Assembly: GCF_037975445.1 (NCBI RefSeq)
Contig: NZ_CP150254.1
Location: 2,788,001-2,852,000, forward strand
From: Peribacillus sp. FSL P2-0133
GTDB taxonomy: Bacteria; Bacillota; Bacilli; Bacillales; DSM-1321
Length of the DNA: 64,000 nucleotides
Direction of reading: 5' to 3'
Shown here: positions 20,532 through 28,520 of the stretch, one piece after another
Layout: every line of letters starts with the position of its first letter
Position numbering within the stretch: position 1 is the first letter of the stretch
The notes under the pieces: model-generated
What the model was told of the DNA's origin: nothing
The model's database searches: none
The model's input: only the letters and a program-made list of their open reading frames with translations
Position numbers and translations under genes: made by a program

Positions 20532-20972
20532 TTAATCTTTTTTTGGTTTTTTTATCAAAAGCATGAACACGATAATCAAAGAAAAAGCTGATAATGCTAA
20601 AAATGGAATCGTGATAAAGCCAAGCCAGTTAATATATTCTGCACTACAAGGAACACCATTTACACATGGTTTTAATTCGGCAAAACCTGGAACTTTTTGT
20701 TCAAGGTAGTGGAAAAGAGAGATACACCAACCAATTATCGCCATTGGTAGTATAAATCTTTTTACCGAAGCGTCATTTTGAAAAGTTCCAATTCCAAGAA
20801 TTAAGGTTAATGGGTACATCAATATACGCTGATACCAACATAGTTCACAAGGAATAAACCCTCGAATTTCACTAAAATAAAGACTTCCCAACGTAGCCAC
20901 AACAGAAACTAGCCATGCCATATAAAGAAATAACTGTGTATTATTTGACCTTCTTGCAGCTTCTTTCATCAT
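20532..20972 (-). CDS. bdbC: BdbC-type disulfide bond formation protein (DsbB family)
   Basis: This 146-residue quinone-linked membrane protein has four membrane segments. The first periplasm-side redox pair is FIPCELCWYQRI (CxxC) and the second pair is ELKPCVNGVPCSAEY. It reoxidises the BdbD partner, whose gene overlaps by 4 bp upstream. Length and motifs are normal. It lies among metal-resistance genes whose exported proteins carry few Cys pairs, so its clients may be elsewhere. Confidence 0.9.
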   Translation of the reverse strand: MMKEAARRSNNTQLFLYMAWLVSVVATLGSLYFSEIRGFIPCELCWYQRILMYPLTLILGIGTFQNDASVKRFILPMAIIGWCISLFHYLEQKVPGFAELKPCVNGVPCSAEYINWLGFITIPFLALSAFSLIIVFMLLIKKPKKD

Positions 20973-21655
20973 TTACTTTCCTCTAACTCTTTATCTATAA
21001 GGCTTTGAATCTTTTTATAGTCAAAGGGGTCTTCAAGCATCGTACCGTTTACCATGATACTTGGTGTAGATTGTACTTTAAACTCTTCAACTAATTTTTC
21101 ATCCTTATTTACTTCTTCTAAACTCGTTTGGTTCTCTAAATCCTTTTGTAATTGTTGTACATCAATCTCAGGAATAGTCTTAGCTATTTCTAAAATTTTC
21201 TCATTTGTTATCCATAATCCGTCGTGATTCTCACTTGGTTGTGCTTTAAATAACTCTTTATGGAATATCCAATAACTTTCTGGATTTTGTTTATATACTG
21301 CTTCTCCAGCCAATGAACCTAGCTTGGACTCATCCCCATGAAATAACACATTTATATACGAAAACTTCACTTTGCCCGTGTCTACATAATCACTCATTAA
21401 TTGTGGATAAATTGTTTCCCCCCAAGCTTTACAAGAAGGGCATTTAAAATCACCGAATTCCACTACTGTTATCGGAGCATCAGAATCACCTAACGTAGGT
21501 TGACCTTCTATTGGTGGCTGTTTATCATAAGTTGTTTCACTATTTGATTTAGATTTCATATTGTTAACCATAACTAATGCAGCCAATAAAACAAATACGA
21601 CTAATGTTAGAATTACTGCAATCTTAAATGGTGAATTTTCTCTTTTCGTCATCAT
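20969..21655 (-). CDS. bdbD: BdbD-type thiol-disulfide oxidoreductase (DsbA family)
   Basis: This 228-residue protein has an N-terminal membrane anchor (IAVILTLVVFVLLAALVMV) and a DsbA-like domain. The active site is FGDFKCPSCKAWGE and the cis-Pro loop is STPSIMVNG. It introduces disulfides into exported proteins and is recycled by BdbC, encoded directly downstream with a 4-bp overlap. The start ATG is preceded by AAAGAGGTGCT. Paralogues usually exist elsewhere on Bacillus chromosomes, so this accessory pair may be tuned to the metal region. Confidence 0.9.
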   Translation of the reverse strand: MMTKRENSPFKIAVILTLVVFVLLAALVMVNNMKSKSNSETTYDKQPPIEGQPTLGDSDAPITVVEFGDFKCPSCKAWGETIYPQLMSDYVDTGKVKFSYINVLFHGDESKLGSLAGEAVYKQNPESYWIFHKELFKAQPSENHDGLWITNEKILEIAKTIPEIDVQQLQKDLENQTSLEEVNKDEKLVEEFKVQSTPSIMVNGTMLEDPFDYKKIQSLIDKELEESK

Positions 21656-21949
21656 AGCACCTCTTTGAAACTATTTTCTAAACTTATAATCTTATTGGAT
21701 ACTTAACTTAAGAGTTAAATAACTCTTTCGAAAATCAAACCAGTCCTTAACATTAAAACACCCTTTGATCCGTTTATTTCTGGACGTTAATGCCTTGGCA
21801 AAAAATATAGATGATCGATTCTTAAGCTATAAGGGCTAATCATAATAATCAAATGAATTTTCTGGGTAACATATTAGAAAGCTGCCTTTTGAAAGGGAAA
21901 AGCAAAGATATAATAATGCCTCACTAATTTCACCCAAGACTATCATTTT
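21656..21949. other. intergenic region, bdbD promoter side
   Basis: No gene is supported here. A weak inverted repeat (AACTTAAGAGTTAAATAACTC) lies at 21706-21725 just upstream of bdbD. Confidence 0.4.
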
Positions 21950-22492
21950 TTACTTTTTCCTCCTCACTAACCACAAAAAACTTCCTATAACTATAAATAA
22001 TAAAACAACTATGGTTAATGGTATTATGTAAGACTGCATTTTATTTTGTTCAGATTCTTGTTTTGATGGCGTAATTACTTCTTTTTCTTTAACTTGTGCA
22101 GTCTCTTTCTTTTGATCTTTCGAAGGAATTTCAGCCATAGGACTATTAACAGTGAAAGAAAAATGACCATCTATCAGATGTCCATCTTCACCTATTATCG
22201 TCCAGTTAACTTTATAATCTCCGTTCTCTAAAGGCTGAAGGAAAGTAGCCCATATTTCATCGTCTTCGATTACGAAATTCCCAAGTGGAATAGATTCTCC
22301 TTTTGAATTTAAAACAGTAATTTTACTTGTCTGTTCAACTTTGGTTCCAAAAATTAAAGTTACCTCTTGAATGGGCTTTGCTATTACTTCACCCTCTTTA
22401 GGTGTTGACTCTTTCAGTGAAGTGTGTGCGAATGCTTGATTAGAACATAAAAAGTACAGGATTAAAAATAATACTGAAACCTTTTTAGTCAT
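21950..22492 (-). CDS. second CopC-domain protein, 180 aa
   Basis: The signal peptide ends FAHTSL, so the mature chain starts with His. The CopC site IIGEDGHLIDGHFSF supplies Asp and His. A Lys/Glu-rich linker (KDQKKETAQVKEKE) and a C-terminal membrane helix with an RRKK tail complete it. The architecture is the same as the protein at 19199-19735, but the sequences differ at most positions, so this is not a recent duplication. No CopD follows. It is divergent from the cmtR-cadA unit and may share its operator region, which would put a copper-type protein under Cd/Pb-type control. Confidence 0.8.
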   Translation of the reverse strand: MTKKVSVLFLILYFLCSNQAFAHTSLKESTPKEGEVIAKPIQEVTLIFGTKVEQTSKITVLNSKGESIPLGNFVIEDDEIWATFLQPLENGDYKVNWTIIGEDGHLIDGHFSFTVNSPMAEIPSKDQKKETAQVKEKEVITPSKQESEQNKMQSYIIPLTIVVLLFIVIGSFLWLVRRKK

Positions 22493-22536
22493 TCAATAAA
22501 CTCCTTTTCATTAATTATGTAATTATTTAATATTGT

Positions 22537-22566
22537 TTGACACACATATTAGGCGTTGCTAATATG
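22537..22566 (+). promoter_or_regulatory. cmtR-cadA promoter with internal operator
   Basis: TTGACA (22537-22542), a 17-bp spacer and TAATAT (22560-22565) form a near-consensus promoter. The perfect inverted repeat CATATTAG-GCGTTG-CTAATATG covers 22545-22566, so bound repressor would block polymerase. Confidence 0.75.
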
Positions 22567-22580
22567 ATAATAACAAAACA

Positions 22581-22600
22581 CATTAGCTCTGTCTAATATG
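22581..22600 (+). promoter_or_regulatory. second ArsR-family operator
   Basis: CATTAG-CTCTGT-CTAATATG repeats the half-sites of the upstream operator with one base missing, 15 bp before the regulator's start codon. Confidence 0.6.
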
Positions 22601-22615
22601 TTCGGAGGTAAATAT

Positions 22616-22936
22616 ATGCAAAATATTGATATCGATATGAAAGTTAAACTAATCCATGGATTTTCTAATAAAACAAGGATTCAAATTCTCGAAAGTATAA
22701 AAAACGAAGAAAAAACGGTGTCCCAAATTGTAGAAGAGATTAGCGGTAATCAATCTAATATTTCTCAACATCTTGCGTGTTTAAAAGGTTGTGGAATTAT
22801 TGTGGGGAGGAACGAAGGAAAATACAGCTATTACAGTTTACGAAATCAACATATACGAGATTTATTAACGATGTTTGATACAGTTCTTGGAGATGTTCAA
22901 AATGATGTTGCATGTTGCGATCGTCATATAGATTAG
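22616..22936 (+). CDS. ArsR/SmtB-family metal sensor, CmtR-like
   Basis: This is a 106-residue winged-helix repressor. ATG 22616 (MQNIDIDMK) is chosen for its GGAGG site; an earlier ATG at 22598 overlaps the operator. Cysteines C55 and C59 lie in the recognition helix (QHLACLKGCG) and C100-C101 in the tail (DVACCD). This spacing matches the Cd/Pb ligands of mycobacterial CmtR rather than CadC or SmtB. It should repress its own promoter and the CadA ATPase gene that starts 11 bp downstream, and be released by Cd(II) or Pb(II). Confidence 0.85.
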   Translation: MQNIDIDMKVKLIHGFSNKTRIQILESIKNEEKTVSQIVEEISGNQSNISQHLACLKGCGIIVGRNEGKYSYYSLRNQHIRDLLTMFDTVLGDVQNDVACCDRHID

Positions 22937-22947
22937 GGGTGATTAAA

Positions 22948-25635
22948 TTGGATGAACAATGTTGTGGCTCAAATAAAATGAATGAAAATAAAGAGGAAAA
23001 TGGTTGTAGCGCTTCTGATATATCAATCGCAAAACTAGAGAATTCAAGTTGTTGTTCAAGTAACCATCATTCAGTAGATGGTATTAACCCAGTACCTATT
23101 TTAATTCAAAAAAAAAATAATTGTTGTAGCAGTAATTCATCGAAGGAAACCGTTAATGAACTAGAAAAAATAAGCTGTTGTAGCCCTTCCCCTACAAGTG
23201 ACAATAAGCAAAAAACTAATGCTTGTTGTAATAGTGAAACAACAGAAGATAAAATTTCCGTGAAAACAAACTGTTGTAATAGTAATGATCCACGGACAAA
23301 AGATACAATCTCGAATTCTCTTCCTCCTGGCGAGAAGATGGCATATAGAGTGCATGGAATGGATTGTCCTGCATGTGCAAAAACCATTGAAAAAGGTTTA
23401 AGCACATTAAAGGATATAGCTGAAGTAAAGGTTAATTACAGCACAGCGAAAATGCAAGTTGCAGCCAGTAACGCTGATGCCTTTATCCCGATTGAGAGTG
23501 AAATCAAAAAACTCGGATTTTCTATTGAACCTTTAAATCAAAATGGTAATATAAAAACATTTGAAATTGAAGGAATGGATTGTGGTACTTGTGCTAAGAG
23601 CATTGAAAACCACTTAAATACCCTTCCATCCGTTAAAAATGTCAGCGTTAATTTCTCGACTGGAAAAATGAAAATCGAACATTCCAATAGTGTTAAAGAT
23701 ATTATGACTGAAGTTTCTAAAATCGGATTTAAAGCTTCCTTACCATCAAACAATCAGTCGATACAGACTCATAAAAATAAAAACGAAAATGGTTTAGTGA
23801 TCTTATCTGGTGTACTAATAGCTCTTGGCTTTATCGGTTCATTTAATGGAGTTTCTACAATGATGTCCTCAATACTTTACGCCATTGCAATGGTGATAAG
23901 TGGGGCTAAGCCAGTTAAAAGTGCATTCTATGCAATAAAAAGTCGTTCACTGGATATGAATGTCCTAATGTCTGTTGCGGCTATTGGAGCTGCTCTAATC
24001 GGTGAATGGCTTGAAGGTGCCACCGTTGTTTGGTTATTTGCAATCGGCAATTTACTACAAACAAAATCAATTGAACGAACAAGGAATTCGATTCGTAATC
24101 TTATGGATTTAGCTCCCCCTGAAGCTTGGATCTATGTTGGCTCAGAAATCATTAAAAAACCAGTTGAAGAAATAAATGTCGGTGACATTATCTTTGTTAA
24201 ACCAGGTGATAAAATTCCATTAGACGGTGAAATTATTCAAGGTGAATCAAGTGTAAATCAGGCACCTATTACAGGAGAATCAATTCCTATCGATAAGAAT
24301 ATTGGTGATACAGTATACGCAGGAACTATAAATGAAAATGGTTCTCTTGAGATTAGGGTCACTAAGTTAGTGGAAGATACGACTATATCAAAAATTATTC
24401 ACTTAGTTGAAGAAGCACAAGAACAAAAAGCACCAACAGAAGCATTTGTAGATAAGTTTGCAAGTATTTATACACCTGTTGTATTTATTTTAGCAATGGC
24501 AGTTATGGTTGTACCTTCACTCCTTGGATTTGGCACTTGGGGAGAGTGGTTTTATAAAGGACTTGAAATACTAGTTGTAGCTTGTCCTTGTGCTTTAGTC
24601 ATTTCTACTCCTGTTGCGATCGTATCAGCTATTGGAAACGCCGCAAAGAACGGAATATTAATTAAGGGCGGAACGTTTTTAGAAAAAGCAGGTGCCATCA
24701 CGGCCATTGCATTTGATAAAACAGGAACTTTAACGGAAGGAAAGCCTAAAGTATCAGAAATTAAAACGATAAACGTATCAGAAGAGACATTACTGTCCAT
24801 AGCATTAACACTAGAAGGTTTCTCAACACATCCTATTGCAAAATCGATTGTTCGTTACGGCAACGAAAAAGGAATCCAACCTAAAAATGGTGAGTTATAC
24901 AAAAGCATTGTAGGAAAAGGCGTTCAAGCTACAATTCAAGGAGATATTTTTTACGCAGGTAATCTAAAGCTATTCGAAGAAATGAATGTATATTTAGAGG
25001 ATATAAAAAAACATATTCATGAAATACAGAACAAAGGGAAAACAGTAGTTATAATAGGGACACAAAATCAAGTTATCGGGATTATTGCTGTTTCTGATAC
25101 AATACGGGACAATTCAGCATCAGCTTTAGAAGCATTAAAACAAAGTGGAGTTAATCAAACGGTCATGTTGACTGGAGATAATGAAGGAACCGCTAAAATG
25201 ATTGCTTCAGAAGCGAATGTTAATCGTTTTTTCGCAGAATTATTGCCAGAGGATAAAGTAGATGCCATAAAAAAATTACAAAATGAAGGTCATAAGGTGG
25301 CAATGGTTGGAGACGGTATTAATGATGCGCCAGCACTTGCAACAGCAGATTTAGGTATCGCTATGGGTGGTGCAGGAACTGATACCGCGATGGAAACAGC
25401 TGATATTGTTTTAATGGCTGATAATCTTGATAAATTATCTCATACAATGAAGTTAAGCAAAAAAGCTTTAACGATTATTAAACAAAATATTTGGTTCTCT
25501 ATCATTATTAAAGTCCTTGCGTTGGTCTTTATATTCCCAGGTTGGCTTACACTATGGATGGCTGTATTAAGTGATACAGGTGCAGCCTTAATTGTTATTT
25601 TAAATGCAATGAGATTGTTAAAATTTAAAGAATAG
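22948..25635 (+). CDS. cadA: CadA-type metal P-type ATPase with Cys-pair-rich N-terminus
   Basis: This P1B ATPase exports Zn/Cd/Pb-type divalent metals. TTG 22948 is chosen for its AGGGGTGA site (895 residues). Residues 1-125 are an unusual Ser/Asn-rich segment with six Cys pairs (positions 5-6, 35-36, 59-60, 77-78, 93-94, 109-110) and one single Cys. Two HMA domains follow (GMDCPAC and GMDCGTC). The transmembrane CPC motif (ACPCALVIS), phosphorylation site DKTGTLTEGKP, TGES and hinge GDGINDAPAL are intact. The extra tail is not a standard HMA and may buffer metal. It is expressed with the CmtR-like sensor, and a perfect terminator follows. Confidence 0.9.
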   Translation: MDEQCCGSNKMNENKEENGCSASDISIAKLENSSCCSSNHHSVDGINPVPILIQKKNNCCSSNSSKETVNELEKISCCSPSPTSDNKQKTNACCNSETTEDKISVKTNCCNSNDPRTKDTISNSLPPGEKMAYRVHGMDCPACAKTIEKGLSTLKDIAEVKVNYSTAKMQVAASNADAFIPIESEIKKLGFSIEPLNQNGNIKTFEIEGMDCGTCAKSIENHLNTLPSVKNVSVNFSTGKMKIEHSNSVKDIMTEVSKIGFKASLPSNNQSIQTHKNKNENGLVILSGVLIALGFIGSFNGVSTMMSSILYAIAMVISGAKPVKSAFYAIKSRSLDMNVLMSVAAIGAALIGEWLEGATVVWLFAIGNLLQTKSIERTRNSIRNLMDLAPPEAWIYVGSEIIKKPVEEINVGDIIFVKPGDKIPLDGEIIQGESSVNQAPITGESIPIDKNIGDTVYAGTINENGSLEIRVTKLVEDTTISKIIHLVEEAQEQKAPTEAFVDKFASIYTPVVFILAMAVMVVPSLLGFGTWGEWFYKGLEILVVACPCALVISTPVAIVSAIGNAAKNGILIKGGTFLEKAGAITAIAFDKTGTLTEGKPKVSEIKTINVSEETLLSIALTLEGFSTHPIAKSIVRYGNEKGIQPKNGELYKSIVGKGVQATIQGDIFYAGNLKLFEEMNVYLEDIKKHIHEIQNKGKTVVIIGTQNQVIGIIAVSDTIRDNSASALEALKQSGVNQTVMLTGDNEGTAKMIASEANVNRFFAELLPEDKVDAIKKLQNEGHKVAMVGDGINDAPALATADLGIAMGGAGTDTAMETADIVLMADNLDKLSHTMKLSKKALTIIKQNIWFSIIIKVLALVFIFPGWLTLWMAVLSDTGAALIVILNAMRLLKFKE

Positions 25636-25643
25636 ATATTTAT

Positions 25644-25678
25644 GAGATGTTTCTTGATAAGAAACATCTCATTTTTTT
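25644..25678 (+). terminator. terminator after cadA
   Basis: GAGATGTTTCTTGATAAGAAACATCTC is a near-perfect stem followed by ATTTTTTTAT, nine bases after the stop. Confidence 0.88.
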
Positions 25679-25694
25679 ATAATTAGAATTTTTA

Positions 25695-25748
25695 AGAAAA
25701 AACTGCTTTAAAGACAGCTTCGATCTTAAGCTAACAAATCGTTAGCCA
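25695..25748 (+). repeat. hairpin repeat, partial copy
   Basis: AAGAAAAAACTGCTTTAAAG with ACAGCTTCGATCTTAAGC and CTAACAAATCGTTAG matches the second and third hairpins of the repeat family; the first module is missing. Confidence 0.65.
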
Positions 25749-25911
25749 TCTACAAATCGCATTTGTTTTTAAATAACTATTAGTTGCCTAAACCACAATT
25801 TAAATAAAAAAGCCTGTCTATTTAACATAATTGTTATGCAAATTTTAATGATTCAAATCCATGATTCGTTCCAACTTGGATTACCAACTCAAAATAAAAA
25901 GCTATTCAAAA

Positions 25912-25925
25912 AGAACGTACGTTCG
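25912..25925 (+). promoter_or_regulatory. LexA (SOS) box upstream of yolD
   Basis: AGAACGTACGTTCG fits the Bacillus SOS consensus CGAACRNRYGTTYC at 12 of 14 positions and contains the full GAAC-N4-GTTC core. It lies 28 bp before the yolD start codon. Confidence 0.65.
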
Positions 25926-25953
25926 TTTGTAATCTAAATAAGGAGTGATTTAG

Positions 25954-26289
25954 ATGACCATTCGAAATAGAGGTAATATTAAATGGACCAGTCTGATGCT
26001 ACCTGAACATATAAAAATGCTACGGCATTATTTTGACGAGGAATATTACGATGAACCCGAACCCGTGTTGGATGAACAACACCTGGAGGAGATGAATGAT
26101 TTAATTGCTGCTTCGATGGAGTTTACTTTTCCGATTTCTTTTACGCTATACCAGAATAATCGGCTGAGTAACGTAGAAGGATTGGTGCATTATGTGGATC
26201 AAATGAATGGACATTTACGAGTGATTGATGTGTACGAACGAATACATAGAATACCTTTTTCAACGATTAAGGGGGCGAAAAAGATCTAA
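25954..26289 (+). CDS. YolD-like protein
   Basis: This is a 111-residue protein with the YolD signature. The N-terminus is RNRGNIKWTSLMLPEHIKML; the C-terminal half is a small beta domain (VEGLVHYVDQMNGHLRVID, RIPFSTIKG). YolD proteins are normally encoded just before a Y-family DNA polymerase (UvrX/YqjW type) and induced by DNA damage; the LexA box upstream fits. Here no polymerase follows, so the gene is an orphan, or its partner lies elsewhere. AAGGAGTGATTTAG precedes the ATG. The molecular role is not established. Confidence 0.85.
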   Translation: MTIRNRGNIKWTSLMLPEHIKMLRHYFDEEYYDEPEPVLDEQHLEEMNDLIAASMEFTFPISFTLYQNNRLSNVEGLVHYVDQMNGHLRVIDVYERIHRIPFSTIKGAKKI

Positions 26290-26446
26290 ATTAAAGTTTG
26301 TAAAATAATTAACTTTAATACAGTAAATTTGCTTGTAAAGATAAAAAGATAAAGAGCATAAAAAGATAAACATAATCAAGAAATTTCAATATATAATACT
26401 TCTAATCAATGCATCCCATCTCATCAAAAAGGAGATAAAACCAACT

Positions 26447-26617
26447 ATGAAAAAGGTGCATACTTTTAGTTTGTATATCTTTGGTATTCTGTTGCTTTTT
26501 TTGCTTTTGTTAATTCTTTTGGAAATTAAAAAATTAGATGAGGGAATTTTCCTTCAAGGCATAGAAGGAAAACTTTTTGACATCAATGAAGGAATACGAG
26601 AGATAACTACTGATTAA
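26447..26617 (+). CDS. small membrane protein, 56 aa
   Basis: AAAAAGGAGATAAAACCAACT precedes the ATG. A basic start (MKKVH) is followed by one long hydrophobic segment (FGILLLFLLLLILLEI) and a short acidic, probably cytoplasmic or external, tail of about 25 residues. It is of unknown function. A terminator follows 62 bp downstream, so it is likely an independent transcript. Confidence 0.6.
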   Translation: MKKVHTFSLYIFGILLLFLLLLILLEIKKLDEGIFLQGIEGKLFDINEGIREITTD

Positions 26618-26678
26618 AAGCATAATTTCCGCAGTACTCCTGAAGAAATATTATCACGACAATGTACTACATGGTCAT

Positions 26679-26715
26679 GAGGACTAATCAACTTGGTTAG
26701 TCCTCATTATTTTCA
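26679..26715 (+). terminator. terminator
   Basis: GAGGACTAATC and a GGTTAGTCCTC arm pair almost perfectly and are followed by ATTATTTTC. The stretch 26716-26968 after it shows no gene. Confidence 0.7.
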
Positions 26716-26968
26716 TTTGGTGAGTACATTTTGCTCATCACATACCAGCTTGAATAAGGGTTTACAACCCTCACATAGTACTTCAAATATTTAATAAACA
26801 GAATATTATGAATATCAGAAGGTTTTACGATGAATAACATTTAAGGTTTTTGGTTCCTTTTGACTTTGCATTAAGAAGCTTTGACTTCTTGCCAAAATTA
26901 TCATAAAGGAAATCCTCCATTTCCAGATGGGTCCAGATTGTTTAGTAGATTTAGGGGGGTGTTAAAAG

Positions 26969-27103
26969 ATGGAATGGTTTACTTTTTTTGTTTTTCCAGC
27001 ATTCACTTTAGGTGGAATAGCTTTAGGGATCTCCCTTCACTCAATCAAAAAAATAAAGAACATGGAAAGGAGAGTTGAGGAATTAGAAAATAAAAATAAA
27101 TAA
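26969..27103 (+). CDS. small membrane protein with coiled-coil tail, 44 aa
   Basis: The ribosome site AGGGGGG precedes ATG by nine bases. One membrane segment (FFVFPAFTLGGIALGISL) leads to a charged helix (KKIKNMERRVEELENKNK) with heptad spacing. It is of unknown function. The next gene starts four bases later. Confidence 0.6.
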   Translation: MEWFTFFVFPAFTLGGIALGISLHSIKKIKNMERRVEELENKNK

Positions 27104-27107
27104 ATCT

Positions 27108-27371
27108 ATGACTTTGAACCTTGCCTATTGCAATCTCCACTTTAACAAGACTTTCTTCAGTTCAACTCCACTAAATGAATATTTAGCGATGAGAACCGCC
27201 CAAGACTACGTTGAGGACCTGAAGTTACTACAAGACGTGGAAGCAGTTGCCTTGGCCATAGAAAATCAACAAGCGTTCGCTTTATTGTCTATATTTAAAT
27301 TGGACTATAAAGCTGCTGAAGAAATTGAAATCGCACTATCCGTCAATGGTTATACGGAAGCCGAAAATTGA
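27108..27371 (+). CDS. unknown protein, 87 aa
   Basis: It starts four bases after the previous stop, so it may be translated by coupling; it has no strong ribosome site of its own. The C-terminal half is helical and acidic (DYVEDLKLLQDVEAVALAIE). The first 25 residues look less ordered and might come from a shifted frame. I do not recognise it. Confidence 0.4.
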   Translation: MTLNLAYCNLHFNKTFFSSTPLNEYLAMRTAQDYVEDLKLLQDVEAVALAIENQQAFALLSIFKLDYKAAEEIEIALSVNGYTEAEN

Positions 27372-27419
27372 GATGGATAATCAGTTCCTAAGGTAAACAA
27401 TGTTTATGGAGGTGACCAT

Positions 27420-27581
27420 GTGACAAAGTTGCGAATCATTTTATCAATTCCGTACTTGTTATTTGCAATTTTCTTTTTCGTGGTAGGAGACATTCCAAGT
27501 TACTACCTTCTTGTAATAGGGTTCTACGCACTGTTTTGTTCCTTCCTTTTGGACTTTTTGAATAAAAAAAGGAAAAAATGA
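27420..27581 (+). CDS. small membrane protein, 53 aa
   Basis: GGAGGTGACCAT places the GTG start at 27420. Two hydrophobic segments (IILSIPYLLFAIFFFVVG and YYLLVIGFYALFCSFLL) precede a basic tail KKRKK. It is of unknown function. It belongs to the run of small membrane genes 26447-27581. Confidence 0.55.
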   Translation: MTKLRIILSIPYLLFAIFFFVVGDIPSYYLLVIGFYALFCSFLLDFLNKKRKK

Positions 27582-27586
27582 GTCCT

Positions 27587-27612
27587 GGGTATACCCTGTT
27601 TCAGGGTATACC
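27587..27612 (+). terminator. 11-bp perfect hairpin after small-gene run
   Basis: GGTATACCCTG-TTT-CAGGGTATACC begins seven bases after the stop codon. There is no T-run, so it may stabilise the 3' end rather than terminate. Confidence 0.5.
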
Positions 27613-27872
27613 TCACCCATTGACAGCCACCTTAAGCCATTCCTATGCACCCTTTAGCCATCCATGAATCGCAAAAATCGGCGATTCACCACAAAGAATG
27701 AAAATGGTTAGGAAGTGTCAATACTGATACTGACCTTAATCCAGTCAACCCTAATCCATAGACTAATTAATTAACGCTCTCCCTCTTTTTTTAAACGATT
27801 GAGCAGGGTCTTCTTAAGTATTGTCATTTTTATTTTTAAAGAAACTTATTTTCATGCTAGTTGTATAACTAT

Positions 27873-28085
27873 TTATTTTCCAAAGAAAAAGAAATACAGT
27901 GCTAATAAATATATACAAATATATACCCAAGAACCCATTATCAAGAAAAAATTAAAACACCCTTTATTTTTTCTATTTAGTATTACATTTAAAATAGCCA
28001 CTATTACCACTAAAATATATAAAGGTGCTATCGCTAATTTTGAGATAAGTTCTGGAAAGGGCATTTCCATTAATTTGTCATCCAC
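27873..28085 (-). CDS. small membrane protein, 70 aa
   Basis: AGGGGGAGATAAT precedes a GTG start. The N-terminus (MDDKLMEMPFPELISKLA) is amphipathic, followed by two hydrophobic segments joined by a basic loop (LNRKNKGCF). It ends in a run of Phe and GK. It is of unknown function and lies just outside the IS110 insertion. Confidence 0.5.
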   Translation of the reverse strand: MDDKLMEMPFPELISKLAIAPLYILVVIVAILNVILNRKNKGCFNFFLIMGSWVYICIYLLALYFFFFGK

Positions 28086-28134
28086 ATTATCTCCCCCTAA
28101 CTTAAGTCTAATATTAGCCTAATTATCTAATTCC

Positions 28135-28149
28135 TTGTTCAACTAACCT
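28135..28149 (+). repeat. left half of hairpin repeat split by the IS
   Basis: CTTGTTCAACTAACCT is the start of the repeat as seen intact at 32068. Its continuation (GCCCCGATAGTTCCATAAAG) resumes at 29909 on the other side of the insertion sequence. Confidence 0.8.
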
Positions 28150-28520
28150 CCCTCTATAAACATTGATGTATCAACGGTTTGCACCACTCGGTGTATTAGG
28201 GGAATTATTTTTTCATTCTACTTTTAAACAGAGTATTGAAATTCTGGTTTTTATTACTAAATTGAGCGTACGCTTCGCTAAAACTAATGGAAATCATTAG
28301 CTATTTTCTCCACTTTGTGATGCACAATAGATCTCTGCGAAACTTATGATGACGTACCCTCCCATGTCTCTTAGCGTCATTTGCGCTTACATTCCTTCGT
28401 TCGGTCTATTCATAAGGCAGAGGCCTGCTAAGCTGCCCCGGGGACTCTTGGTCTTAGTTTAGTAATGTTGCTGGCTTCTCCGTGTCATCCTTCTTGTTAT
28501 AAATCGATAGTTAGAAATGC
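28150..28520 (-). ncRNA. candidate bridge/seek RNA region of the IS
   Basis: This is 370 bp of non-coding sequence downstream of the transposase stop, transcribed with it. At 28428-28440 the plus-strand sequence CTAAGCTGCCCCG matches 12 of 13 bases of the reconstructed target CTAACCTGCCCCG, which spans the insertion core CT. A second segment (reverse of 28390-28397) gives AGGAATG, equal to the last bases of the element at its 5' border, a possible donor guide. RNA boundaries and fold are not determined here. Confidence 0.55.
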
